Below, piece by piece: positions 35,652 through 43,653 of a stretch of 64,000 nt of DNA. Origin of the DNA: Polyangiaceae bacterium. GTDB taxonomy: Bacteria; Myxococcota_A; Polyangia; Polyangiales; Polyangiaceae. The stretch is from contig JADJXL010000016.1 in assembly GCA_016715885.1 (NCBI GenBank), positions 189,501 to 253,500 on the forward strand. Reading direction: 5' to 3'. Both the position numbers and the translations under genes were made by a program. Positions within the stretch are counted from its first letter, which is position 1. The number at the start of each line of letters is the position of its first letter. Below the pieces are notes generated by a model, which was not told where the DNA came from, did no database searches, and saw only the letters and a program-made list of their open reading frames with translations.

Positions 35652-36794
35652 GTGACGAGCGCCGCGATGGCATGGAAAAGCGCAGCGGAAACCGGATGGA
35701 TCGGCCATCGCCGCTTCGATCTGGTCTTTTTCTTCGGCAGTGCGCTCGTTGCCGCAAGCGTTGGCGCGCTCGCATTGGCCGTGCCTGGGTTCGTCGTGCC
35801 GCTTTTCTGGGCGTTTCTCCTATTCGTTGACGGCCCACACCTTTTGGCCACGTGGGCTCGTACGTATTTGGATGCGGCCGAACGCCGCCGTCGACGAAGA
35901 CTGCTCGTTGGAAGTTTTGCGTGGCTTTTGCCGGGACTTTTGGCGTGGCTAGCCGCACACCTTACGCATTCACGCGCCCCGATAGATCTATTCTTGCTTT
36001 TTGCTACGCTATGGAGCTTTCATCACGCCATTAGACAGTTTTATGGCATTCTTGCCATTTATCAGCATCATGCACGCAGCGCGCTCGTCGCACGACGCTG
36101 CGATCGTTACTTTTTGCATGGAATTTTGTGGCTGGCGTTCGGTTTGTTTTCTTTTGGGCATCCGCAAAATCGTTCACTCTTCGGATTCCCGCAGGATTTT
36201 CCGCGTTGGATTTCGATGGCTGGCATGGGCCTGCTCGTGACGCTCGGTGTATCGGTCGTGGCGTACGGCATGTTTCGTCGCCTGCGGTTTCCCGATGAAA
36301 GCTCGAGGCCCCTTTTGTTTTTGCTTGGGCCCGCGATTGGTTTGCAATTGTATGCGATGTTCGTCGTTGGCACCTTCGAACCGCTGATTCCGCGCCCCGA
36401 GGACCCCGAACAAGCATTCATGGCGTCCACATCCGTGGGTGGTATCGTTCATGGGATGAATTACCTCGGCATCACGGCGATCGTGGGACTGCGCCGCCAC
36501 GGGCAAAACACCGACGGTTCCATCGCCGCGCTCTTGGGCAGACGACCGCTTTTAGCATACGGGGTATTCGTGGTCATATCGCTCGGGTATCTCGCGTTGA
36601 ACGCAGCGCGAGGGGTTCTTCCTGGTATAACGCCGTTTCCCCGTCAGAGTGCAATCGCGGACCTATTTCTCGTCCTGTATTGGGGAATCTTTTTTCATCA
36701 TTATTATCTCGACCAGCATATTTGGCACGTACGTACGGACGAAACGCTACGATTCGAGCTTGGATTGCAGGCGGCCGAGGGAGCGCGCGCATGA
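35652..36794 (+). CDS. Polytopic membrane protein with His-rich motifs
   Basis: 380 aa from GTG at 35652. About nine hydrophobic segments. Conserved-looking polar motifs lie at membrane edges: D-G-P-H-L-L-A-T-W-A-R-T-Y, W-S-F-H-H-A-I-R-Q-F-Y-G, Y-Q-H-H-A, and near the C-terminus F-H-H-Y-Y-L-D-Q-H-I-W-H. Clusters of His in membrane proteins often bind a di-iron centre (desaturases, hydroxylases), but the canonical HxxxH/HxxHH spacing is only partly met. I do not recognise the family. The last four bases overlap the SDR gene, so it belongs to the radical SAM operon. Confidence 0.8.
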   Translation: MTSAAMAWKSAAETGWIGHRRFDLVFFFGSALVAASVGALALAVPGFVVPLFWAFLLFVDGPHLLATWARTYLDAAERRRRRRLLVGSFAWLLPGLLAWLAAHLTHSRAPIDLFLLFATLWSFHHAIRQFYGILAIYQHHARSALVARRCDRYFLHGILWLAFGLFSFGHPQNRSLFGFPQDFPRWISMAGMGLLVTLGVSVVAYGMFRRLRFPDESSRPLLFLLGPAIGLQLYAMFVVGTFEPLIPRPEDPEQAFMASTSVGGIVHGMNYLGITAIVGLRRHGQNTDGSIAALLGRRPLLAYGVFVVISLGYLALNAARGVLPGITPFPRQSAIADLFLVLYWGIFFHHYYLDQHIWHVRTDETLRFELGLQAAEGARA

Positions 36795-37504
36795 ATCCTC
36801 CCCGCTCGGCGCTCGTGATTGGAGGTACCGGATACGTTGGACGTGAAGTCGTGCGGGCCTTCGCTCGCGAGGGAATCGGCGTGGTATTCACATACCATCG
36901 TCATGCCGACGTTGCTCGAACGCTCGAGGCCGAGACCGGTGCACGTTCATTTCCGACAAACCTTACGAATCCAAACGAAATACGTGAGCTATTCTCACGC
37001 CTCGATGAACACTCGCTCGTGCCGGACATTTTGATCCATTGTGCCGTGCTCGCGTGTCGCTCGTCTATCGCCGATGTCACGGATTCCTATCATGATGAAT
37101 TGTATGCGGTCAACGTGCGGTCAATCCTCGTTGCGGTGCAATCGTTCGTTTCGAGGCTTGGTGGGCGAGGTGGTGACGTCGTTTTGACGGCTTCGCAGGC
37201 GGGAATCACGAAACTGCCAGCGTCGGTTCCATTTGCAGCAACGCAATCGGCGCGACTCGGCATGACGCACGCGCTTGCCAAGGAGCTTGGTTCTGCGGAC
37301 GTGCGCGTCAATTTGGTGCTGCTCGGCGTGCTCGATGGGGGCATTACGGCACAAATCGAACAGGCCCAGCTCGAGGACTATCAGCGTTTCAGCGCATTGT
37401 CTCGGCGTGGGACATCCGTGGAGGCGGCCCGTGCCATCGTTCGGCTGGCGCTTACGAATCGGTGGATGACCGGGTCGATCTTGCCCGTGACGGGGGGATT
37501 ATGA
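36791..37504 (+). CDS. SDR-fold protein lacking the catalytic Tyr/Lys
   Basis: 237 aa, ATG at 36791 overlapping the previous stop (ATGA). The Rossmann start is A-L-V-I-G-G-T-G-Y-V-G-R-E-V and the sequence aligns with FabG-like SDRs to the end (V-T-G-G-L). At the active site, where FabG has Y-x-x-x-K, it reads P-F-A-A-T-Q, so both catalytic residues are replaced, while the Ser-equivalent (V-L-T-A-S) is kept. It may bind a nucleotide or act as a structural partner rather than a reductase. It is translationally coupled on both sides to membrane-protein genes. Confidence 0.85.
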   Translation: MNPPRSALVIGGTGYVGREVVRAFAREGIGVVFTYHRHADVARTLEAETGARSFPTNLTNPNEIRELFSRLDEHSLVPDILIHCAVLACRSSIADVTDSYHDELYAVNVRSILVAVQSFVSRLGGRGGDVVLTASQAGITKLPASVPFAATQSARLGMTHALAKELGSADVRVNLVLLGVLDGGITAQIEQAQLEDYQRFSALSRRGTSVEAARAIVRLALTNRWMTGSILPVTGGL

Positions 37505-38058
37505 CGCCTCGATGGGTTGGCATTGGGCTTTTCGCGGTGCTCGTGGCGCATGCTTTTTTCGAGAAATTGCCGTCCAATCTGCTTTACGAAATGCTTTACG
37601 CGTGCCACGTGGCAACGGCCATTCTCGCTGTTGGAATTTTGCTAAAAAAGAAGGAATTTGTCATTTTTGGTTTTTCGTTTCATTTGGGCGCAGGATCCTG
37701 GGGGTACCTATTCGACCTGTGCGCCACTCGGACAACGACGTGGACGTCGGTGCTGGTGCACGTGGCGCCGCTCGTCGTGGGATTTGCGGAAGTGCGCCGG
37801 TCGGGGTTGCCGCGATGGGCACCGTGGATATCGTTTGCTTTTCTTGCGTCGATGGTGGTGTTCGCGTATTATTTCACGCCACCTGCGCTCAATGTGAATC
37901 TCGCGCACCGGCCGTGGCCGCCGGTTGCGAGTTTGACGAGTGCCCTTTGGGCAACCTGGGTGGTCAATCTGATATTCGGTTTTTTCTTGATCATGACCAC
38001 CGACTGGCTCGTCCGGAAATGGCTCGCACGCACGAGCGCAATCGAGCTCGGGAGTTGA
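37501..38058 (+). CDS. Small polytopic membrane protein
   Basis: 185 aa, ATG at 37501 overlapping the SDR stop (ATGA). Five or six hydrophobic helices; an internal H-L-G-A-G-S-W-G-Y-L-F-D-L and a C-terminal helix W-V-V-N-L-I-F-G-F-F-L-I-M-T-T. Family not recognised. Its position 6 bases before the radical SAM gene suggests it works with that enzyme, for example at the membrane. Confidence 0.8.
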   Translation: MTPRWVGIGLFAVLVAHAFFEKLPSNLLYEMLYACHVATAILAVGILLKKKEFVIFGFSFHLGAGSWGYLFDLCATRTTTWTSVLVHVAPLVVGFAEVRRSGLPRWAPWISFAFLASMVVFAYYFTPPALNVNLAHRPWPPVASLTSALWATWVVNLIFGFFLIMTTDWLVRKWLARTSAIELGS

Positions 38059-38064
38059 CGCATC

Positions 38065-39528
38065 ATGGCGGACGCAGGGGCATCGGCAGAAAAAACGTTG
38101 AGCATCACGACGAGTCTTTGCCATACGTGCAAAAAGACGGTGCAAGCCGAAGTCGTGCGGACAGGCGATGAGGTTTTTCTTCGCAAGCGATGCGATGCGC
38201 ACGGCGCGGCAGACGTATTGCTTTCGTCGTCGGCCGATTGGTATGAAAGCACCGTGGCTCATTCTACGGTCCTTTCGCCGCCCGCAAAGCCTCGACCGGT
38301 GGCGGCTGGATGTCCGTACGATTGCGGCCCGTGTGCTTCCCACGAGCAACGTAATCACTTGCCCGTCGTTCCCATCACATCAAAATGCGACCTCGATTGC
38401 CCCATTTGTTATACACACAATAAAAACGACGGCGCGTATCACATGTCGGAGGACGAGCTTGCCTCCATTTTGAAGCACTTGCAACATACGGTGCCGGACA
38501 GGCGCATTCTCAATTTGACTGGGGGCGAACCGACGCAGCATCCGGCATTTGAAAAGCTGGTTGATTTGTGTGCGCAACATGGCATCAATCGAGTCACCAT
38601 ATCGACGCACGGCTTGCGGTTCTTGCGGGACGAACCTTTGCTCGAACGTCTCGCGAAAATGGGCGCGCGGATCATTTTGTCGTTCGATTCGTTCGAAAGT
38701 GAAGCAAACAAGAAAATGCTCGGGGGTCATCACCTGAATGCAAAATTGAAAATTCTCGACTTGCTCGAAAAGCACCATGTCGATACGACGCTCTTGCCCG
38801 TTCTGGCACGGGGTGTAAATGATCACGAGATCGGCGCTTTCCTTGATTTGGCACTATCAAAAAATTTCATCCGATCCGTCGAATTTCATCCAATGACGTT
38901 CACCGGGCAAAGCGGGACGAGTTTCGAGCGCAGCGCGAGATATACGGCATTCGATGCCGTGGCCGATATCGAAAGACAAACGCAAGGCCTCATACGGGTC
39001 GAGGACTTCGTGCCGTCGCCGCTCGCGCATCCACTATGTTATCAAATCGCATACTTGTTGCGATTGCGCGATGGTCGGTGGATACCTTTTACGCGTTTCA
39101 TGACGCGCGACGACCTGCGCCATCTCCTTTCGCTTGCGCTTTATATCGTGCCTGGCCCGGAAATGGAACAGATTCTCACGGACGTGCTCAACCGATTGTG
39201 GGCGGGCGAAGTGGAATGCGAAGACCTGGATGAAGTCCTCGCGTCGCTCAAAGAGCTCGTGACGCGCATGTTTGCCCCCGATACGGACGAGCAGCGCCGG
39301 ATGCTCATTGCCGAAACATGCACGAAGGCCATTTACGTGCACACGCACATGGACGAAGAAACGTTCGATACGGATCGCATTCGCAAGTGTTGTGTGGGGA
39401 TGCCGGGTCCCGATGGATCGAACATTCCTTCATGCGCCTACAACGTTCTTTATCGCGAACGCGATGCGAGGTTCACCCCGCAACCCGCCGCTGCGCTCGT
39501 CAAGCTCGGTTTGGGGCGGCGCGCATGA
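38065..39528 (+). CDS. Radical SAM enzyme resembling tetraether lipid synthase (Tes/MJ0619)
   Basis: 487 aa. Cys groups appear in the order seen in the Tes family: an N-terminal ribbon (C19-x2-C22 ... C43-D-A-H-G), then C83-P-Y-D-C87-G-P-C90-x-x-H, then the radical SAM cluster C108-D-L-D-C112-P-I-C115, followed by L-T-G-G-E-P-T. A late C-C-V-G-M-P ... S-C-A-Y motif probably binds another cluster. Archaeal Tes joins lipid chains through C-C bonds between inert methyl carbons, so a C-C bond-forming or chain-modifying role is plausible. The substrate is unknown. It is followed, overlapping by four bases, by a FabG-like SDR, the same pairing as at 52914-55372. Confidence 0.88.
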   Translation: MADAGASAEKTLSITTSLCHTCKKTVQAEVVRTGDEVFLRKRCDAHGAADVLLSSSADWYESTVAHSTVLSPPAKPRPVAAGCPYDCGPCASHEQRNHLPVVPITSKCDLDCPICYTHNKNDGAYHMSEDELASILKHLQHTVPDRRILNLTGGEPTQHPAFEKLVDLCAQHGINRVTISTHGLRFLRDEPLLERLAKMGARIILSFDSFESEANKKMLGGHHLNAKLKILDLLEKHHVDTTLLPVLARGVNDHEIGAFLDLALSKNFIRSVEFHPMTFTGQSGTSFERSARYTAFDAVADIERQTQGLIRVEDFVPSPLAHPLCYQIAYLLRLRDGRWIPFTRFMTRDDLRHLLSLALYIVPGPEMEQILTDVLNRLWAGEVECEDLDEVLASLKELVTRMFAPDTDEQRRMLIAETCTKAIYVHTHMDEETFDTDRIRKCCVGMPGPDGSNIPSCAYNVLYRERDARFTPQPAAALVKLGLGRRA

Positions 39529-40268
39529 AAACATCGCTCGAAGGTAAACGGTGTCTCGTCACGGGCGGTTCACGCAACCTCGGTCGAGCCATCTGTTTGG
39601 CGCTGGGTCGTGCGGGGGCAAAAGTCGCATACACATACAAAGAGCGCGATGACGACGCGGCAGAAACGGGCCGGCTTTTGCGCGAAATCGGTGTGGAACC
39701 CGTCGTCGTGAAGGGCTCCGTATTCGATGCGAAGCACGTGGCACAGGCCGTAAAAGCGGTGGAAGTCGCGTTTGGCGGCATCGACGTTTTGGTGAACAAT
39801 GCCGGCCTTACACAGATATTGCCCATTGCGCTCATCGAGGAAGACGAATGGGATGCCGTGATGGATACGAACGTCAAGGGGCCGTATCTTTTTTCGCGTG
39901 CCGTGTTGCGGTCGATGATTCGGTCGAAAAAGGGGCACATTCTGAACATCGGATCATTCGGCGCCGATCGGGTCCTCGATGCGCCCGTGCATTACGCCGC
40001 ATCCAAAGCGGCGATCGTTGGGTTTTCAATGGCGCTCGCGAAAGAAGTCGGTCGCTATGGAATTGCCGTCAATTGCCTCGTGCCGGGACTGCTCGAGACG
40101 GGACTGTCGCATCGATTGCCGAAACACCGCGTCGATAGTTATGTCGCGCAATCGGCGCTCGGTCGCCTTGGAACGGTCGAAGAAATCGCAGATTTTGCGG
40201 CGTGGCTCGTATCCGACGAAAACTCGTTCATGACGGGTGGTCAGGTCGTCATCGATGGTGGTTTGTGA
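39525..40268 (+). CDS. FabG-like short-chain dehydrogenase/reductase
   Basis: 247 aa, ATG at 39525 overlapping the radical SAM stop. Complete SDR signature: T-G-G-S-R-N-L-G-R-A-I, N-N-A-G, Ser in N-I-G-S-F, H-Y-A-A-S-K catalytic pair, and C-terminal V-I-D-G-G-L. It probably reduces a 3-ketoacyl thioester with NADPH. Very similar in organisation to the SDR at 54632-55372. Its stop abuts the stop of the convergent ACP gene. Confidence 0.92.
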   Translation: MKTSLEGKRCLVTGGSRNLGRAICLALGRAGAKVAYTYKERDDDAAETGRLLREIGVEPVVVKGSVFDAKHVAQAVKAVEVAFGGIDVLVNNAGLTQILPIALIEEDEWDAVMDTNVKGPYLFSRAVLRSMIRSKKGHILNIGSFGADRVLDAPVHYAASKAAIVGFSMALAKEVGRYGIAVNCLVPGLLETGLSHRLPKHRVDSYVAQSALGRLGTVEEIADFAAWLVSDENSFMTGGQVVIDGGL

Positions 40269-40685
40269 TCAAACCGTGATTCCGTGGCGCTTGACCTCGA
40301 CCATTCGAATGAATGTTTGTACTGAAAAAAGTGCGAGGATTTGTACGGGCCGTAGGCCTGGCACGATGCGATCTTTCGCTTCGGGGAGCAATTCACGCAA
40401 CCTTTCGAGGCCCTTTTCGGACACGACGCCTCCGGGGGCGAATTCATCGTCCGTCATGTCACCTTGGGCTGCTTTTTGCATTTCGCCCCGCGTGATCTGG
40501 ATGCCGAACGTACGCTCGATTTTGAAGACGATGTCGAGATAATCGAGCGATTCGGCGCCGAGGTCCGTCATGAGAAGCGACTCGTTCTTGACGGCGCTGG
40601 GATCGAGCGCGAGGGCTTCGGCGACGATGTTGCGGACTTTTTCAGCAATTTCGGGATCGGACGATTCGGGCAAGACGACGGCCAT
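40269..40685 (-). CDS. Extended acyl carrier protein
   Basis: 138 aa, about 55 residues longer than a housekeeping ACP. The carrier domain is residues about 10-95, with the phosphopantetheine Ser in L-G-A-E-S46-L-D-Y-L-D-I-V-F rather than the usual D-S-L. The helix after it reads F-K-I-E-R-T-F-G-I-Q-I-T-R-G-E. The C-terminal third contains a second helical segment (A-L-F-S-V-Q-T-F-I-R-M-V). This type of ACP tends to serve specialised lipid pathways. It lies between the radical SAM/SDR genes and the selenoprotein, and is a candidate carrier for the KS/CLF operon, which has no ACP of its own. Confidence 0.9.
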   Translation of the reverse strand: MAVVLPESSDPEIAEKVRNIVAEALALDPSAVKNESLLMTDLGAESLDYLDIVFKIERTFGIQITRGEMQKAAQGDMTDDEFAPGGVVSEKGLERLRELLPEAKDRIVPGLRPVQILALFSVQTFIRMVEVKRHGITV

Positions 40686-40752
40686 TGGGAATGTTCTCCA
40701 GCGAAGTGGCTGCGATGTTACGCGCTAGCGGCGCGTCCATCAAGCCCCCTGG

Positions 40753-41325
40753 TCATTTCTGTTTCGATGCTTCCACGGCTTTGGCCGTGACTTCGAGGAT
40801 TTGGGAGTTCGTGGGCCTGTCGGCGACATTTTCGCCCACTTTTTTCCAAAAGATCGTGCCGTTCGGGAGGACCACGAAAACCGCCGGAACGGCGATGTCT
40901 CGGCCTTCCATGGCCACGCCCCATTGCAATGCCACACGCAAGTCTTTGTCCTCGAGCAGCGGATAGGGCAATTCGAGAGATTTCGCCAGTTTGGCGGAAT
41001 CTTCGGCAGTATCGACGCTGATCGCTGCGATTCCGACACCTCGCTTCTGAAGAACCGGATACAGATTTGCCAGCTGCCCGAGCTGGACACGACAATACGG
41101 TCACCAATATCCACGGTAAAACGCAATGACGGCCGGGCCGTTGGCCGTCAAGTCTGCGAGCGAGACCTGTTTGCCCGCGGAGTCGGTCAGGGAAAACGCG
41201 GGTGCAGGCGCGTTCGTGGCGACGGACGGTGCGCGCGTTTTGACACAGGCCACGCCGACGAGCGCCACGAACGTGGCGAGCACAAAGAGGCGACGAGATT
41301 GCATAACCGAGTATTTCGCTTGCAT
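40753..41325 (-). CDS. Peroxiredoxin/AhpC-TSA-like selenoprotein lipoprotein (Sec at codon 75)
   Basis: The frame from ATG 41325 (or ATG 41304) to the TGA at 41101-41103 and on to the stop at 40753 is continuous: 190 codons with one internal TGA. The TGA sits exactly where the family has its first redox Cys: F-Y-R-G-Y-W-[TGA]-P-Y-C78. Both flanks match one AhpC/TSA-type thiol peroxidase-like protein (A-P-A-F-S-L-T-D-S-A-G before; G-V-G-I-A-A-I-S-V-D and P-A-V-F-V-V-L-P-N-G-T-I after), so the simplest reading is selenocysteine, giving a U-x-x-C site. A hairpin suited to act as SECIS follows. The N-terminus is a lipoprotein signal (V-G-V-A-C), placing it in the periplasm. It follows the membrane-protein gene by 27 bases and precedes ACP by 67. 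A nonsense mutation is the alternative. Confidence 0.85.
41070..41103 (-). promoter_or_regulatory. Selenocysteine UGA and putative bacterial SECIS hairpin
   Basis: The in-frame TGA occupies 41103-41101. Fourteen bases later a perfect 6-bp stem, CCAGCT (41086-41081) with AGCTGG (41075-41070), closes a 5-base loop CGGGC. The apical loop begins 20 bases after the TGA, contains G residues in its early positions and lies inside the coding frame, as bacterial SelB-binding SECIS elements require. Folding and SelB recognition are inferred, not shown. Confidence 0.7.
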
Positions 41326-41352
41326 GGTGTGTACCTGATCGAAACGGGTTGC

Positions 41353-41781
41353 CTACGTACTGGCGGATGCATTCGTGGACGCGGCGATTTGCCCAAGCCG
41401 CCCGGCCCAGTAAATCCAAAGGCCGCAGAAGCATAGAAAGATTGCAAGAAATAGCCAAGCGCCCCACGGAGCGCCTTGCCCGATCGACAGGATGAGACCC
41501 ACGATCGTCGCGCCGGACCAAAGAATCTTGAGGCGCAGCATCGTTCGGAAACTCGCGAGGTCGGCGTGGCGGCCCAGCAGCGATTCACCTCCGATTCCAA
41601 CGAGCGCTGCGCCGACGACTCGACTGACGACCGGATCGACGACGGTCCAGCCGAGCGGCCGAAGGAGCATTTCGGGCGCGAGGATCAGTGGAATGGCAAA
41701 GAAGATGTCGGCGACGAAGTGCACGACGAACCAGAACCGTAGACGCGGGGGAACCATGAGACCTCGTTTCCGCTGCTCCAT
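41353..41781 (-). CDS. Small integral membrane protein
   Basis: 142 aa from ATG 41781, or 134 from ATG 41757, which has CGAGG six bases upstream; the longer frame overlaps the peptidase gene. Four hydrophobic helices (V-V-H-F-V-A-D-I-F-F-A-I-P-L-I-L-A-P; V-V-G-A-A-L-V-G-I-G-G; a third around I-L-W-S-G-A-T-I-V-G-L-I-L; W-L-F-L-A-I-F-L-C-F-C-G-L-W). Family not recognised. It lies between the M20 peptidase and the selenoprotein on the same strand. Confidence 0.75.
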   Translation of the reverse strand: MEQRKRGLMVPPRLRFWFVVHFVADIFFAIPLILAPEMLLRPLGWTVVDPVVSRVVGAALVGIGGESLLGRHADLASFRTMLRLKILWSGATIVGLILSIGQGAPWGAWLFLAIFLCFCGLWIYWAGRLGQIAASTNASAST

Positions 41782-41818
41782 TGGAGCATGTCGAGAATGC
41801 TCGGGGCAAGGGAATTCG

Positions 41819-43192
41819 TCACGTGCAAAAGCGTTCGACGACATCGAAGAGCAAATCGGTGCCCCACGCGAGCCCATCGACGGGAATGCGTTCGTCTCGG
41901 CCATGGAACAGTTCGGCAAAGCGCAATCCGGGGGGCATTTTGACGGGGGAAAACCCATACCACTTGGCTCCGAGCTTCGTGAAGTACTTGGCGTCGGTAA
42001 AGCCGGGGATCATGTAGGGGATGACGGCGGCAGAGGGTTCCCTTGCGAGGATTGCATTGCGGATGGTGTCGAATAGAGGAGATTCGACGGGATCGGTGGT
42101 CGTTGCGGGCATGTACTTGAGCACTTCGAGAGAAATGCCAGGGCCTAGCACCGCGGACAGTTCGCGCAAGAAGTCGTCTTCGGTTTGTCCGGGAAGGGTT
42201 CGTCCGTCGATATCCATTTCGGCAACCCCTGGAATGACATTGATTTTTGCGCCGGCGCGAAGCAGTGTCGGAGAGGCAGTATTCGATAAAAGCGCCGCGA
42301 ACGAGCGTGCGATCGAGCGATCGGGAAGCTTGCGGAGAATATGAGGAGCTACGTTCGGGTGCAAAAGCTTGAGCAGCAGCGGCGTGAGCGGGCCGGCTTT
42401 TCGTGATGCAAGCCCTTCTACGAAATCGCGCACATAAGGCGTCACGTGCACGGGCAAACCATCTTCGCCAAGCCTTGCAATGGCTTCTGCGAGCTTGATG
42501 ATGGCGGAGTCTTCGCGAGGCATGGAGCCGTGCCCGGCTTCACCGGTCACGCGCGCACGCACCCAACAAATCCCTTTTTCGGCGACTTGAATGGGATAAA
42601 AAATGCCACCTCCGACATGGAGCGTATACCCGCCGCTTTCGCCAATGGCGTATTCGGCTCGCACGAGGTCCGCGTGATTCTCCACGAGAAACCGTGAACC
42701 GTAATCACAACCCGCCTCTTCGTCCGCGACGGCTGCGAAAATGATGTCCCTGCGGAGCTTGCGTTTTTCTCGCGCGAGACGAGTCATGATGGCAATCGAC
42801 ATCGCGGCCATGTTTTTCATATCGATGGCCCCACGACCCCACAAGCAACCATCGGCGATGACGCCCGAGAATGGGGGGTGAGCCCACACGGCGGGATCCG
42901 CTTCGACCACGTCGAGATGTGCGGTGAGAAGCAATGGCGGCAATTCGCCAGTGCCCGTGAGCCGCGCAACGACATTCGCCCGATCGGGTGCGCTTTCGAT
43001 GAGTTTCGGTGACAAGCCGGCGCGATCGAGCTCATCGGCCACGACGTCCGCGGCGGCTCGTTCTCGGCCCGGGGGATTGGTCGTGTCGATGCGAAGAAGC
43101 GTTTGGCATAGGCGGATCGCGTGATTGGCAAGCTCGCTATATGCGCCCAAGTCTGCGGAAGCTTCGGACGATGTCGTCATGGTGGGGCGCAT
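41819..43192 (-). CDS. M20 family metallopeptidase
   Basis: 457 aa from ATG 43192 (ATG 43180 also possible). The ArgE/DapE/ACY1/CPG2-type di-zinc site is complete: L-T-A-H-L-D-V-V-E-A-D, W-G-R-G-A-I-D-M-K-N, D-E-E-A-G, and the C-terminal L-F-H-G-R-D-E-R-I. A dimerisation domain with G-E-A-G-H-G-S-M-P lies between. These enzymes hydrolyse amide bonds of N-acyl amino acids or dipeptides; length fits the family. It is the first gene of the minus-strand group that ends with ACP. Whether it belongs to the lipid system is not clear. Confidence 0.93.
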   Translation of the reverse strand: MRPTMTTSSEASADLGAYSELANHAIRLCQTLLRIDTTNPPGRERAAADVVADELDRAGLSPKLIESAPDRANVVARLTGTGELPPLLLTAHLDVVEADPAVWAHPPFSGVIADGCLWGRGAIDMKNMAAMSIAIMTRLAREKRKLRRDIIFAAVADEEAGCDYGSRFLVENHADLVRAEYAIGESGGYTLHVGGGIFYPIQVAEKGICWVRARVTGEAGHGSMPREDSAIIKLAEAIARLGEDGLPVHVTPYVRDFVEGLASRKAGPLTPLLLKLLHPNVAPHILRKLPDRSIARSFAALLSNTASPTLLRAGAKINVIPGVAEMDIDGRTLPGQTEDDFLRELSAVLGPGISLEVLKYMPATTTDPVESPLFDTIRNAILAREPSAAVIPYMIPGFTDAKYFTKLGAKWYGFSPVKMPPGLRFAELFHGRDERIPVDGLAWGTDLLFDVVERFCT

Positions 43193-43275
43193 GCTACCAA
43201 TATTTCGAGCGTTGAGTATGTGCTATTTCGTCCCGAGTCCTTCACAAGTTGCCGAACCGAGTTACAACATGTCGC

Positions 43276-43302
43276 TTGACGGTTGACTCGGATCGGAATA
43301 AT
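43276..43302 (+). promoter_or_regulatory. Possible promoter of the V4R/PAS-STAS operon
   Basis: In the divergent gap (43193-43446), TTGACG (43276-43281) and AATAAT (43297-43302) are 15 bases apart. Both boxes are good but the spacing is short by one or two bases. It points into the V4R operon. Confidence 0.4.
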
Positions 43303-43311
43303 CTGAAGAGG

Positions 43312-43443
43312 ATGTTGTTGTCGAGCAGCCCTTTTCAGATTGTGCTCGATCCGCGACTGCGGGTTCAGGGATCACTGAATGGCGCAATGCGGCCAACATC
43401 CGTGTGGCCCGCACGTGACATGATACGAGAGCAGGTGGGGTAA
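43312..43443 (+). CDS. Possible 43-residue leader peptide
   Basis: A short frame from ATG 43312 (10 bases after the putative -10 box) to a TAA 3 bases before the next gene. It begins MLLSSSPFQIVLDPRLR. No homology recognised and no clear ribosome site. It is listed because of its fit to the operon, not because coding is shown. Confidence 0.3.
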   Translation: MLLSSSPFQIVLDPRLRVQGSLNGAMRPTSVWPARDMIREQVG

Positions 43444-43446
43444 GCG

Positions 43447-43653
43447 ATGGGCATTGAGCTGGCGAAAGTGGTCGACTACGTGCGTCTGAAATCGAGAGGG
43501 ACGGCGGTCGTGGATCTCGCTAGGCTGAATTTGCTTGTTGGGCGCGCCATTTCGCGCAATGCGATGACGTTGCCCGACGAGCCCGAAGTCGTTCAGCGCG
43601 CTTGGTTCCACGCTCGCTCGATTCTTGGTGAGCCGGAACCCAAAGGAGCGTGA
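43447..43653 (+). CDS. Small conserved-looking protein upstream of V4R genes
   Basis: 68 aa, with GGTGGGG upstream of the ATG at 43447. The sequence (V-D-Y-V-R-L-K-S-R-G, L-L-V-G-R-A-I-S-R-N-A, W-F-H-A-R-S-I-L-G) looks like a compact helical protein. Its stop overlaps the ATG of the first V4R gene (TGATG), so it is co-translated with it. Unknown function; perhaps a partner of the V4R sensors. Confidence 0.6.
   Translation: MGIELAKVVDYVRLKSRGTAVVDLARLNLLVGRAISRNAMTLPDEPEVVQRAWFHARSILGEPEPKGA

Noticed and set aside
41101..41325. Short 74-residue lipoprotein ending at TGA 41101, with a separate downstream fragment
   Set aside because: Both halves are in one frame and match a single peroxiredoxin-like protein; the TGA replaces the first active-site Cys and is followed by a SECIS-like hairpin, so a selenoprotein is more likely than a broken gene.
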